Assembly (NCBI GenBank): GCA_027457205.1
Contig: DAIDTM010000204.1
Coordinates: forward strand, 1 to 20,482
DNA: 20,482 nt
Direction of reading: 5' to 3'
DNA from: Anaerolineae bacterium
GTDB taxonomy: Bacteria; Chloroflexota; Anaerolineae; UBA4142
This document shows positions 6,681 through 14,241 of the stretch, one piece after another. Both the position numbers and the translations under genes were made by a program. Positions within the stretch are counted from its first letter, which is position 1. Every line of letters starts with the position of its first letter. The notes below the pieces were generated by a model, which was given only the letters and a program-made list of their open reading frames with translations, searched no databases and was not told the origin of the DNA.

Positions 6681-7164
6681 TGGTTTCCTCTGCGATCGGT
6701 TTGTTTCCGACGAACATTGCCGCCGCGAGCGCAACGACGAACACACCCAGCGCCGCCGCGGCAAAAACTTCCAGCGGCGCGCCAAACACGCGCACCGCAA
6801 CATACAGCCCGATCACCGTCGCGATCACCAGCGTACCGTACCGTTGGGCGGATCGCCAAACACTAAAACGTTCGGGCGCTGCGCGATGATGGCGATAAGC
6901 CGACCACATCCACGCGCCCGCGCTGAGCACGAGTCCGAACGCCGCGCCCCACGCCCACGGCTGGATCACTTGACTGGTCGCGGCTTGGGCAAAGGACAAC
7001 GCGAGCAGCACCGCGCCGAAAAATCCGACGATCGGCGCGATATCCCATCGCAAATATTGACGGCGCGGGACGCCTTTCGATTTGCCGCGCGGCATCAGCC
7101 ACTGGATCAGGTACGTCACGACGATCAGCAGCGCCAGCCCGCCGACGATGCGCGTCCACCACAT
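6670..7164 (-). CDS. Multi-spanning membrane protein of unknown function
   Basis: This 164-residue hydrophobic protein has about five predicted membrane segments: residues 6-24, 45-65, 69-90, and two close together between about 108 and 152. A basic loop (RGKSKGVPRRQYLR) follows the first helix. I recognise no family motif. It starts 3 bases after the MFS stop codon and overlaps the PIG-L start by 11 bases, so it is an integral member of this operon and may work with the transporter or the deacetylase. No strong ribosome site precedes the ATG, consistent with coupling to the MFS gene. Confidence 0.85.
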   Translation of the reverse strand: MWWTRIVGGLALLIVVTYLIQWLMPRGKSKGVPRRQYLRWDIAPIVGFFGAVLLALSFAQAATSQVIQPWAWGAAFGLVLSAGAWMWSAYRHHRAAPERFSVWRSAQRYGTLVIATVIGLYVAVRVFGAPLEVFAAAALGVFVVALAAAMFVGNKPIAEETNGK

Positions 7165-7167
7165 CGC

Positions 7168-8445
7168 TTACGCCAGTCTCCGGATGAACGGCGCGCGCCA
7201 CAGCCAGAGCAGCCCTGCCGCTAGCGCGATCGCGCCGCCGAGCGCCGCGCTGAACGGGCTGCCGAATTGTTGCGCAACCGTTCCCGCCATCAACGAGCCG
7301 ATGGGAAAGAATCCTTGAAAGATCAGCATGTAAATGCTCATCACGCGGCCGCGCAATTCATCCGGCACGGCGAGCTGGATCAGCGTGTTGGTCATGGCAT
7401 TCTGGATCATAAAACCCAAGCCCACGCCGACCAGAACGAACATCGAGAACACAAAATTGCCGGACGCCGCAAACAGCAGCACCATCACCGGGAAAAAGAC
7501 ATTGCCCGCCGTCAACAGAACACCCTTGTGCTGAAAATCGTCCAGAGACGCGACGATCAACGCGCCGATCAGCGCGCCCACGCCGACGGCGGCGCTTAAC
7601 AATCCCAATCCTTCCGGACCGCTGTTCAACACGTCTTGCGCGAACGCCGGCATCAGCGCCGAGTAGGCGAAAGCGAAAACATTCGCGACCGCGACCATAC
7701 CGAGCAGCGTCAAGACCACCGAATTGCGCCGGATGTAACCCAAGCCCTGACGAATTTGCGTCAGCTGCGACGCGTCTTTGCGGACGCCGACGATGGGCTT
7801 GACCTTCATCATCCACAGCCCGATGATGACGGCGATGAAACTGACGCCGTTCAAGAAAAAGCACCACGCCGAACCAACCAGCGCGAGCGTAATGCCGGCG
7901 ACGGTGGGACCGATGATGCGCGCCATCTGAAAGATCGCCGAGTTCAGTCCGATCGCGTTCTGCAGGTCTTCGCGCGCGTCGATCATCTCGACGACGAATG
8001 CCTGGCGCGCCGGCGCGTCGAACGTGTTCGCCGCGCCGAGCAGAAACGATAGGATGACGATGTGCCACGGCTGCACCCAGCCGAGAAAGACATCGGCGGA
8101 GAGAACGAACGCCAGCATCAACATGCTGGTCTGCGTGGCAATCAACAGGTTGCGCTTGGGCACGCGGTCGACGATCAAGCCCGCCCAGAGCGACAGGAAC
8201 AGCACCGGCACCGCGGAGGCAAAACTGACCACGCCCAGGTAGAACGGCGAGTTGGTCAACTGGTACACCAACCACGCCTGGGTGACGTTCTGCATCCACG
8301 TGCCGATCAGCGAAATCAGTTGCCCAATAAAAAATAATCGATAATTGCGGTAGCGGAGCGCGCTAAAAGTCTTGGGTAAAGCGAAACGCGGCGCAGATTC
8401 AGTCGCCCGCTCTATGGGAAGCGGCGCAATGGTTTCATCAGCCAT
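7168..8445 (-). CDS. MFS transporter, EntS/MFS_3-like exporter
   Basis: This 425-residue protein has about 12 hydrophobic helices and the size of a drug- or siderophore-type major facilitator exporter. The N-terminus is polar up to FSALRYRNYRLFFIGQLIS, a start typical of the EntS/MFS_3 group. The signature loop between helices 2 and 3 is at residues 89-99 (GLIVDRVPKRN). It would move small molecules out across the cytoplasmic membrane using the proton gradient; the substrate is unknown. It is the first gene after the promoter at 8510-8538 and heads the operon with the membrane protein, PIG-L, MBL 1 and hydrolase genes. The ATG at 8445 lacks a clear Shine-Dalgarno, and a hairpin repeat (8457-8482) lies just upstream in the leader. 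Confidence 0.92.
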   Translation of the reverse strand: MADETIAPLPIERATESAPRFALPKTFSALRYRNYRLFFIGQLISLIGTWMQNVTQAWLVYQLTNSPFYLGVVSFASAVPVLFLSLWAGLIVDRVPKRNLLIATQTSMLMLAFVLSADVFLGWVQPWHIVILSFLLGAANTFDAPARQAFVVEMIDAREDLQNAIGLNSAIFQMARIIGPTVAGITLALVGSAWCFFLNGVSFIAVIIGLWMMKVKPIVGVRKDASQLTQIRQGLGYIRRNSVVLTLLGMVAVANVFAFAYSALMPAFAQDVLNSGPEGLGLLSAAVGVGALIGALIVASLDDFQHKGVLLTAGNVFFPVMVLLFAASGNFVFSMFVLVGVGLGFMIQNAMTNTLIQLAVPDELRGRVMSIYMLIFQGFFPIGSLMAGTVAQQFGSPFSAALGGAIALAAGLLWLWRAPFIRRLA

Positions 8446-8456
8446 TGCATATCGAA

Positions 8457-8482
8457 GTAGGGGCGACGTGGCGTCGCCCCTT
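8457..8482. repeat. GTAGGGGCG-type hairpin repeat, copy 2
   Basis: AGGGGCGACG (8459-8468) pairs perfectly with CGTCGCCCCT (8472-8481) around a 3-base loop. It starts GTAGGGGCGAC like copy 1. It lies 12 bases upstream of the MFS start and downstream of the predicted transcription start, so it would be a stable stem in the mRNA leader. Confidence 0.8.
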
Positions 8483-8509
8483 GGTATCCTTCATCAGATT
8501 CACGCTCTC

Positions 8510-8538
8510 ATTGTATCCAGAGATTGTCCTGTCGTCAA
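8510..8538 (-). promoter_or_regulatory. Near-consensus sigma70 promoter of the MFS operon
   Basis: On the minus strand TTGACG (8533-8538) is followed by a 17-base spacer and TACAAT (8510-8515). That is one mismatch from consensus in each box with ideal spacing. The -35 box starts 7 bases after the stop codon of the HlyD gene at 8546. Transcription would start near 8503, giving a leader of about 58 bases that contains hairpin repeat copy 2. Confidence 0.8.
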
Positions 8539-8545
8539 CCAACTC

Positions 8546-9223
8546 TCACGGCGCGCCGTGCGTATAAATCGTGACGGTCGCCGACATTCCCGGGGTAAGG
8601 CGATAGCCGGAATAATCGAATACGACTTTGACCGGCACCCGTTTGGTCGAGTCGGACGACGTCAAGCTCAAGACCGTGGTGAGGAGGTCGTTCGTCGCCG
8701 AGCCGATGTCGGTCACTTTGCCGCGAAAAGTTTTTCCCGCATCGCTGACCTGCACGTCGGCAACCTGGCCGGGTTTGATTTCAGCGAGGCGCGCTTCGTC
8801 GACATTGACGACCACCCACAACTGACTTAAATTCACCAGCGTCGCGATCGGTTGTCCCGCGACGACTGTATTTCCCACGCTGACGCTCCGCGCTGCCACG
8901 GTGCCGCTCACTGGACTGGTGATGTGTGCCAGCACTCTCGACACGGAGGGACCCGCGGAAACCAAGCTCGCCGCCGGATTGACCACTTTGATCGTCGCCA
9001 GCACGGCGTCTTTTTGTACAGTCGTGCCGACGTCGAAATAGAGATCGCTGATCTGCCCGGACGCGGGCGCAGCCACATTCACCAACGAACCTGCCACCGA
9101 TGCCTGATCGGTGCTGTAGTAAGTGTATGTGGGCTGATACCAATAAACATACCCCAGCGCTGCCAGCAATCCAAGGACCACAATAAATACCACAATGAAA
9201 ATAACTCGTCGTCGATTTGTCAT
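8546..9223 (-). CDS. HlyD/biotin-lipoyl-type membrane fusion (adaptor) protein, short form
   Basis: This 225-residue adaptor subunit of an efflux system has an N-terminal membrane anchor (about residues 6-27, after MTNRRR). The first half of a lipoyl-like barrel follows (VAAPASGQISDLYFDVGTTV). After a short linker rich in Ala, Ser and Val comes the second lipoyl half (ITSPVSGTVAARSVSVGNTV) and then the beta-barrel domain (LWVVVNVDEARLAEIKPGQ). The long alpha-helical hairpin of typical HlyD proteins is absent. The ATG at 9223 has GAGGT 6 bases upstream; longer readings run into the heptamer array and are rejected. The gene follows another HlyD gene and precedes the MFS gene, which has its own promoter. 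Its transport partner could be the ABC pair or the MFS protein. Confidence 0.88.
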   Translation of the reverse strand: MTNRRRVIFIVVFIVVLGLLAALGYVYWYQPTYTYYSTDQASVAGSLVNVAAPASGQISDLYFDVGTTVQKDAVLATIKVVNPAASLVSAGPSVSRVLAHITSPVSGTVAARSVSVGNTVVAGQPIATLVNLSQLWVVVNVDEARLAEIKPGQVADVQVSDAGKTFRGKVTDIGSATNDLLTTVLSLTSSDSTKRVPVKVVFDYSGYRLTPGMSATVTIYTHGAP

Positions 9224-9240
9224 GATAACCTCAAAAATAG

Positions 9241-9334
9241 AAGTTGGAGGTTGGAATTTAGAAGTTGGAATCTTATTCGCCGCTATCAAGCTCTATGCTC
9301 CAACCTCTAACGTCCAACTTCTAATTTCCAATAT
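9241..9334. repeat. Palindromic array of degenerate heptamers (AAGTTGG type)
   Basis: The left arm parses as AAGTTGG, AGGTTGG, AATTTAG, AAGTTGG, AATCTTA (9241-9275). The right arm parses as CCAACCT, CTAACGT, CCAACTT, CTAATTT, CCAATAT (9300-9334). A 24-base spacer separates them. TAGAAGTTGGA (9238-9248) is the exact reverse complement of TCCAACTTCTA (9313-9323). The array fills most of the gap between the two HlyD genes, and its right arm contains the stop codon of the upstream one (9321-9323). Confidence 0.85.
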
Positions 9335-10331
9335 TGATTTCCACCGTCGCGCTCAAGCCGGGATAGATTGGCGCGCTCGTTGGATCGATGTCCACCGTGA
9401 CCGGTACGCTGACGATGCCCGCCGTCATCGTCGCCATCTGCTCGATTCGGCTCACTTTGCCAGTCAATGTCTTGCCCGGCAGCGCGTCCAGCGTGATCGT
9501 CGCCGTCTGTCCGACATTAAGCAGCGCGAGCGTGTTCTCGTCCGCGCCGACTTGCACCTGCATATGCGTGAGATCGGCAAGCGTGATCGCCGGCGCGCCC
9601 GGCGCGGCGGTCTCGCCAACGTGCGGACCGACCCATAACACGGTACCGTCCATCGGCGCGACGATTTTCGCGTTCGTGACGTTTTGCTTCGCCAGGTTGA
9701 GCGCGGCTTGCGCTTGCGCGACCTGCGCCTGCGCCAGCGCCAATTCCGTCGCGGTGGGATGATTCACCGTGAGGTTGAACGACGCTTGCGCGCCTTGGTA
9801 CGCGCTGTACGCCTGTTGCAACGCGAGCGACTGGGGCAGCATCCCGGCGAATGGATTGCTGTCGCCGCCGGCGCGGTCGTACGCGGCTTGCGCCTGATCC
9901 AGTGCAGCTTTGGCGCGGTCGAGGTTGGACTTGGCAAGCGCGAGATCATCTGTCGTGGGACCATCCTTGACCTTTTGATAACTTGCGGTCGCCGCGTCCA
10001 GCGCGGCTTGCGCCTGCGCGATCTGCAGATCGAGCATGCTCGTGTCTACCGACGCGAGCAGCGCGCCGGCTTTGACCTGGTCGCCCTCTTTCACATCGAT
10101 TTCCTTGACGCGCCCGCCCAGTTGAAACGCGAGCGTCGCCTGGTTCGCGGACACGAGATTGCCGATGGTCTTGACGGTGTTCGGCGCGGCAAGGTTTTCC
10201 GCCTGCGGCGCGATCGACCGCGTGACCGGCACCACTGCCGCGTTGGCGGAGCGATTCAGCGCAAAGGTAAGCACGAGCGCGGCGACCACCACCAGCCCGG
10301 CAAGCGCGATTCGTAATGCTAATTTCTTCAT
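9321..10331 (-). CDS. HlyD-family periplasmic/extracytoplasmic adaptor, long coiled-coil form
   Basis: This 336-residue efflux adaptor has a membrane anchor or signal at residues 8-26. A split lipoyl domain follows (LAFQLGGRVKEIDVKEGDQV, about 67-86, and IVAPMDGTVLWVGPHVGET). Between them lies a long Ala/Gln-rich helical hairpin with repeats such as AQAQAALDAATASY and AQVAQAQAALNLAKQNV. The C-terminal beta-barrel ends YPGLSATVEINIGN. I chose ATG 10331 (MKKLALRI) because AGGAG lies 6 bases upstream. The ATG at 10337 would have no room for a ribosome site. It follows the ABC pair by 90 bases and is most simply their adaptor. No outer-membrane channel gene is seen. The last two codons and TAG lie in the heptamer array. 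Confidence 0.9.
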   Translation of the reverse strand: MKKLALRIALAGLVVVAALVLTFALNRSANAAVVPVTRSIAPQAENLAAPNTVKTIGNLVSANQATLAFQLGGRVKEIDVKEGDQVKAGALLASVDTSMLDLQIAQAQAALDAATASYQKVKDGPTTDDLALAKSNLDRAKAALDQAQAAYDRAGGDSNPFAGMLPQSLALQQAYSAYQGAQASFNLTVNHPTATELALAQAQVAQAQAALNLAKQNVTNAKIVAPMDGTVLWVGPHVGETAAPGAPAITLADLTHMQVQVGADENTLALLNVGQTATITLDALPGKTLTGKVSRIEQMATMTAGIVSVPVTVDIDPTSAPIYPGLSATVEINIGN

Positions 10332-10386
10332 TGTCATCTCCTCTTCTTTGGTCGTCAGATGCAAGTCCTTCAACAGCTCTTTCTGG

Positions 10387-10421
10387 CTACTGACGACTGT
10401 TGATTGACTACTGATTGCTGC
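10387..10421. repeat. Array of five degenerate heptamers (CTACTGA type)
   Basis: The segment reads CTACTGA, CGACTGT, TGATTGA, CTACTGA, TTGCTGC without a gap. Units one and four are identical. Unlike the other arrays it has no clear opposite arm. It directly follows the stop codon of the second ABC gene (10422-10424). Confidence 0.6.
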
Positions 10422-12410
10422 TTAAACTTGCTGATGGTCTGCAACCAGATCGACAAGAACGCCTTCTTCCTCTTTAAGGACGCGCCCTCGGAACTGGCTA
10501 TTGTACAGGTCGGCGTAAAAGCCATTTTGCGCGAGCAGTCCCGCGTGGGTTCCAGTCTCGATGATCGAGCCGTGATTCATCACCAGGATCAGGTCCGCGT
10601 CGCGAATCGTCGAGAGTCGGTGCGCGATCACAAAACTCGTTCTGCCCTTCATCAACTTGCTCATGGCTTTTTGAATGAGCAACTCGGTTCGGGTGTCCAC
10701 GCTGCTGGTGGCTTCATCCAGAATCAGGACCGCCGGATCGGACAGGAACGCGCGGGCGATGGTCAGCAACTGCTTCTGACCCTGCGAGATATTCGTTGCC
10801 TCTTCATTCAGAACCATGTTATAGCCCTCCGGCAGGGTCCGGATAAAGTGATCGGCATACGCGGCATCTGCCGCGCGGACGATCTCTTCCTCGCTGGCAT
10901 TATCGCGCCCATACGCAATATTGTCGCGGATGGTTCCGTGGAAGAGCCACGTATCCTGCAAGACCATGCCGAACATGCAGCGCAAGTCACCGCGTTTGAG
11001 CCGGGTGATATTGACGCCGTCAATCAGGATCTTGCCGCTATCGACTTCGTAAAAGCGCATCAGCAGATTGACGAGGGTGGTCTTGCCGGCGCCGGTCGGA
11101 CCGACGATCGCGACCATCTGACCCGGCTTGGCTTCGATATTCAGGTCTTCCATCAAGATCTTGTCCGGGCTGTAACCAAACTTGACGTGCTGGAACTGGA
11201 TATGCCCTGCAGTTTGAACTAGCTCCGACTCTGCCACTTCCGGCACCTGTTCCTCTTCGTCCAAGAGTTCAAAGATGCGTTCCGCCGAAGCCATCGCCGA
11301 CTGGATCACGTTGGCGATATTGGCGAGCTGGGTGATGGGCATGGTAAATTGCGCAGAATATTGAATAAACGCCTGCACATCTCCGAGGGAGAGCGAACCC
11401 TGCGTCACCATGATTCCACCGACCACGGCTACAAAGACATAGCCAACATTACCGACAAATCTCATGAGCGGCATGATGATGCCGGAGACGTATTGTGCCT
11501 TCCAGCCGGCATCGTAGAGTTTATCATTCAGCTCGTCAAATTGGGCAACCGCTTTGCCTTCGTGCCCGAACGCTTTGACGATCTTGTGACCGGTATACAT
11601 CTCCTCGACATGGCCGTTGAGGTCGCCCAGCGCGCGCTGCTGTCGCCTAAAGTAGTCCTGCGAGCGTTTCGCAATACCGGTGACAATAAACAAGCTCAGC
11701 GGCAGTGTCACCAGCACGATTAGACTCAATTCCCAGCTGATGGTCAGCATCATCACCAACACGCCGAGCAGAGAGACGGCAGAAGTGATCAACTGCGTCA
11801 CGCTCTGCTGAAGCGTGGAACTGATGTTATCCATGTCATTGACGGCGCGGCTGAGGATCTCACCATGCGTCCGCCCGTCAAAGTATTTGAGCGGCAGACG
11901 GGATAGTTTCTCGTCCACCTCGCGGCGCAATTTGTAGATCGTCCTCTGCGCCACACCCGCCATGAGATACTGCTGAATGAAGATGAAAACCGCGCTGATG
12001 ACGTACAACACGAGCAAGATCAATATGACTCGCCCGATATAGCCAAAATCGATGCCGGGAATAGGCGACAACTGCTGGGAAAGCGCCGGGCTTTGCGCTA
12101 ATTTATTGCGGATGGACTGGTTGCTCACCTCGACCAGATATCTCGCAACCAGGTCATTGAAAAGCTTGGTCGTCGCCAAACCCAGGACTTTCGGTCCAAC
12201 GATGTTGAACACGGTACCCAGGATGGCTGCCCCCAGCACGATGGACAGACGGATCCTTTCCGGAAAGAAATATAGAAGCAGTCTCTTGAGCGTTCCCTGA
12301 AAGTCCTTTGGCTTCTCAACCGCCCTGCCCATGGCGCCCCAGCCACCTCGGCCCATGGGACCCATCCCGCCCTGGTTAGTTTGGCGCTTTGTATTGCTAT
12401 TTTCACTCAT
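10422..12410 (-). CDS. ABC exporter half-transporter, catalytic-type subunit (TM288/YheH-like)
   Basis: This 662-residue ABC-B type half exporter has membrane helices between about residues 50 and 370 and an ATPase domain from about 403. Walker A GPTGAGKT is at 437-444, Walker B VLILDE at 561-566 with a normal catalytic Glu566, and switch His597 in IAHRLST. The signature is ISQGQ (541-545) instead of LSGGQ, as in one partner of heterodimeric exporters such as TM287/TM288. The N-terminus (about 1-30) is a Gly/Met-rich tail. Its ATG overlaps the stop of the upstream half-transporter as ATGA, so both are made together. Likely substrates are drugs, lipids or peptides. This subunit contributes one intact and one non-canonical nucleotide-site element. 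Confidence 0.95.
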   Translation of the reverse strand: MSENSNTKRQTNQGGMGPMGRGGWGAMGRAVEKPKDFQGTLKRLLLYFFPERIRLSIVLGAAILGTVFNIVGPKVLGLATTKLFNDLVARYLVEVSNQSIRNKLAQSPALSQQLSPIPGIDFGYIGRVILILLVLYVISAVFIFIQQYLMAGVAQRTIYKLRREVDEKLSRLPLKYFDGRTHGEILSRAVNDMDNISSTLQQSVTQLITSAVSLLGVLVMMLTISWELSLIVLVTLPLSLFIVTGIAKRSQDYFRRQQRALGDLNGHVEEMYTGHKIVKAFGHEGKAVAQFDELNDKLYDAGWKAQYVSGIIMPLMRFVGNVGYVFVAVVGGIMVTQGSLSLGDVQAFIQYSAQFTMPITQLANIANVIQSAMASAERIFELLDEEEQVPEVAESELVQTAGHIQFQHVKFGYSPDKILMEDLNIEAKPGQMVAIVGPTGAGKTTLVNLLMRFYEVDSGKILIDGVNITRLKRGDLRCMFGMVLQDTWLFHGTIRDNIAYGRDNASEEEIVRAADAAYADHFIRTLPEGYNMVLNEEATNISQGQKQLLTIARAFLSDPAVLILDEATSSVDTRTELLIQKAMSKLMKGRTSFVIAHRLSTIRDADLILVMNHGSIIETGTHAGLLAQNGFYADLYNSQFRGRVLKEEEGVLVDLVADHQQV

Positions 12411-14146
12411 GCCGTTTCCTCCGCAATTTCCGTCGCGGAAAGCTGGGATGACACAATTCCACTATAGACATCACAGGTTTTCATCAACTCCCGGTGGGTG
12501 CCGATACCCGCAACGCGCCCCTGCTCCAGGACAATAATCTGATCTGCGTCGATCACCGTGCTGACCCGCTGCGCGACAATCAACACCGTGGACTCGCGCG
12601 TCTCTCCTTTGAGCGCCGCGCGTAATTTAGCGTCCGTCTTAAAGTCGAGCGCCGAGAACGTATCGTCGAATACGTAGATTTCCGGTTTTCGCACCAGCGC
12701 GCGGGCAATCGAGAGACGTTGCATCTGTCCACCGGATACGTTCGTCCCGCCCTGAGAAATCATCGAATCAAAACCCTCTGGCATTTTGGTAATGAATTCA
12801 TTGGCTTGCGCCACCTCCGCCGCGTGCCGAAGCTCATCCTCCGAAGCATCTTCCTTTCCATAGCGCAGATTATCGTTGACCGATCCGGTGAACAGTACGG
12901 CTTTCTGCGGCACAAAACCGATCTTGGCGCGCAACTGCTCCTGGGACATCTCGCGCGTCTCCACGCCATCGACCAGGATCTTGCCGCTATCCACATCGTA
13001 GAAACGCGGAATCAGATTGACCAGCGTCGATTTACCCGAGCCGGTGCCGCCAATGATCGCGGTGACCTTGCCGGGTGAGGCGCTGAATGAAATGTTGGAG
13101 AGGGCGGGCTGTTCTGCGCCAAGATAGCTGAACGTCACATCCTGAAATTCGACATAGCCGCGCTGCTGCGTGGCTTGCCTCGGTTCTTCAGGGTCGCGGA
13201 TCTCCGGCTCCATCTCCAGCACTTCGTTAATCCGGGTGGCGGAGGCTTCGGCGCGTGGGATCATAATGAACATCAGCGCAACCATCAGCAGCGCGAAGAG
13301 GATCTGGGTGGCATACTGCAAGAAGGCGAACATCGCGCCCATCTGCAACTTGCCGGCATCGACGCGGAGACTGCCGAACCAGATGATCGCCACGCTGGAG
13401 AGGTTGATCATCAGCATCATTACCGGCATCATCGACGCGATCATCTGGTTTACGCGGATGGCGATGTCCGTCACGTCGCGGTTGGCTTCATCAAAACGCT
13501 GTTCTTCGTGTTTTTCACGATTAAACGCCCGCACCACCCGTACGCCGGTTAAGTTTTCGTCCAGAATCAGGTTGAGTTTATCCAGTTTCGCCTGCATGGC
13601 AGTGAACAACGGAATCGCCTTGATCAGCAGCACGATAATAATGGCAACGAGCACCGGCATCATCACGACCAGAATCCAGGACAGTCCAACATCCTGGTTC
13701 AAAGCCAGAATAATGCCAACCACCAGCGTGATCGGGGCGGTGATCAGCATGTTCAGGATCATCACCATCACCTGCTGAACTTGCGTGGTATCGTTCGTGG
13801 TGCGGGTGATCAACGAGGCGGTGCTGACGGTATCAAATTCGTGCAGCGAAAAACCTTGGACCTTGTTGAAGATCCGGGCGCGGATCGCCTTGACCATGCC
13901 CGTCGCGACCTGGGACGAGTAATAAATGCCCACCACGGCACAAAGCGTGCCTCCAATCGCGACCAGCACCATAATGCGGCCCGTTCTCCAGATGTAGTTG
14001 GTGTCGAATTTCGCAATGCCATTATTCACGATGTCGGACATCAAGTTTGGCAAATACAGGTTGGCGGCGGTCTGTCCGATCGCAAGCACCAGGACAAGTA
14101 CCAGCAGAGAACGGTAGGGGTTTAAGAACCGTAATAGTTTAATCAT
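12407..14146 (-). CDS. ABC exporter half-transporter, degenerate-site subunit (TM287/YheI-like)
   Basis: This 579-residue partner of the following gene has six membrane helices in about residues 14-300 and an ATPase domain from about 331. Walker A GGTGSGKS is at 366-373 and the canonical signature VSGGQ at 470-474. Walker B is YVFDD (491-495), so Asp495 replaces the catalytic Glu. Gln526 in IVAQRVST replaces the switch His. These losses define the degenerate site of asymmetric heterodimeric exporters (TM287/288, LmrCD, BmrCD). The subunit still supplies a good signature to its partner's site. The ATG at 14146 has only a weak GAAGAAG upstream. The gene lies 95 bases after the histidine kinase gene and is probably a target of that system, or cotranscribed with it. 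Confidence 0.95.
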   Translation of the reverse strand: MIKLLRFLNPYRSLLVLVLVLAIGQTAANLYLPNLMSDIVNNGIAKFDTNYIWRTGRIMVLVAIGGTLCAVVGIYYSSQVATGMVKAIRARIFNKVQGFSLHEFDTVSTASLITRTTNDTTQVQQVMVMILNMLITAPITLVVGIILALNQDVGLSWILVVMMPVLVAIIIVLLIKAIPLFTAMQAKLDKLNLILDENLTGVRVVRAFNREKHEEQRFDEANRDVTDIAIRVNQMIASMMPVMMLMINLSSVAIIWFGSLRVDAGKLQMGAMFAFLQYATQILFALLMVALMFIMIPRAEASATRINEVLEMEPEIRDPEEPRQATQQRGYVEFQDVTFSYLGAEQPALSNISFSASPGKVTAIIGGTGSGKSTLVNLIPRFYDVDSGKILVDGVETREMSQEQLRAKIGFVPQKAVLFTGSVNDNLRYGKEDASEDELRHAAEVAQANEFITKMPEGFDSMISQGGTNVSGGQMQRLSIARALVRKPEIYVFDDTFSALDFKTDAKLRAALKGETRESTVLIVAQRVSTVIDADQIIVLEQGRVAGIGTHRELMKTCDVYSGIVSSQLSATEIAEETA

Positions 14147-14201
14147 ACTTCTTCATCCCTATTCCATCGGGAGTGATATGGTTTCTTCGAATCCTTGACG
14201 C

Positions 14202-14239
14202 GGAGAACGCTGCGGCGAGTGTTCCCTACGGCGAGCGTT
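14202..14239 (-). repeat. Overlapping alternative hairpins between kinase and ABC genes
   Basis: On the minus strand an AACGCT (14234-14239) can pair with AGCGTT (14206-14211). That same segment, extended as AGCGTTCTCC (14202-14211), can instead pair imperfectly with GGAACACT (14218-14225). The two folds exclude each other. The stretch also contains two related 16-base units (about 14212-14227 and 14228-14243) sharing CGGCGAG and GTT. It may be a small repeat like the other arrays or an attenuator-like leader; there is no U-run. Confidence 0.35.
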
Positions 14240-14241
14240 TT

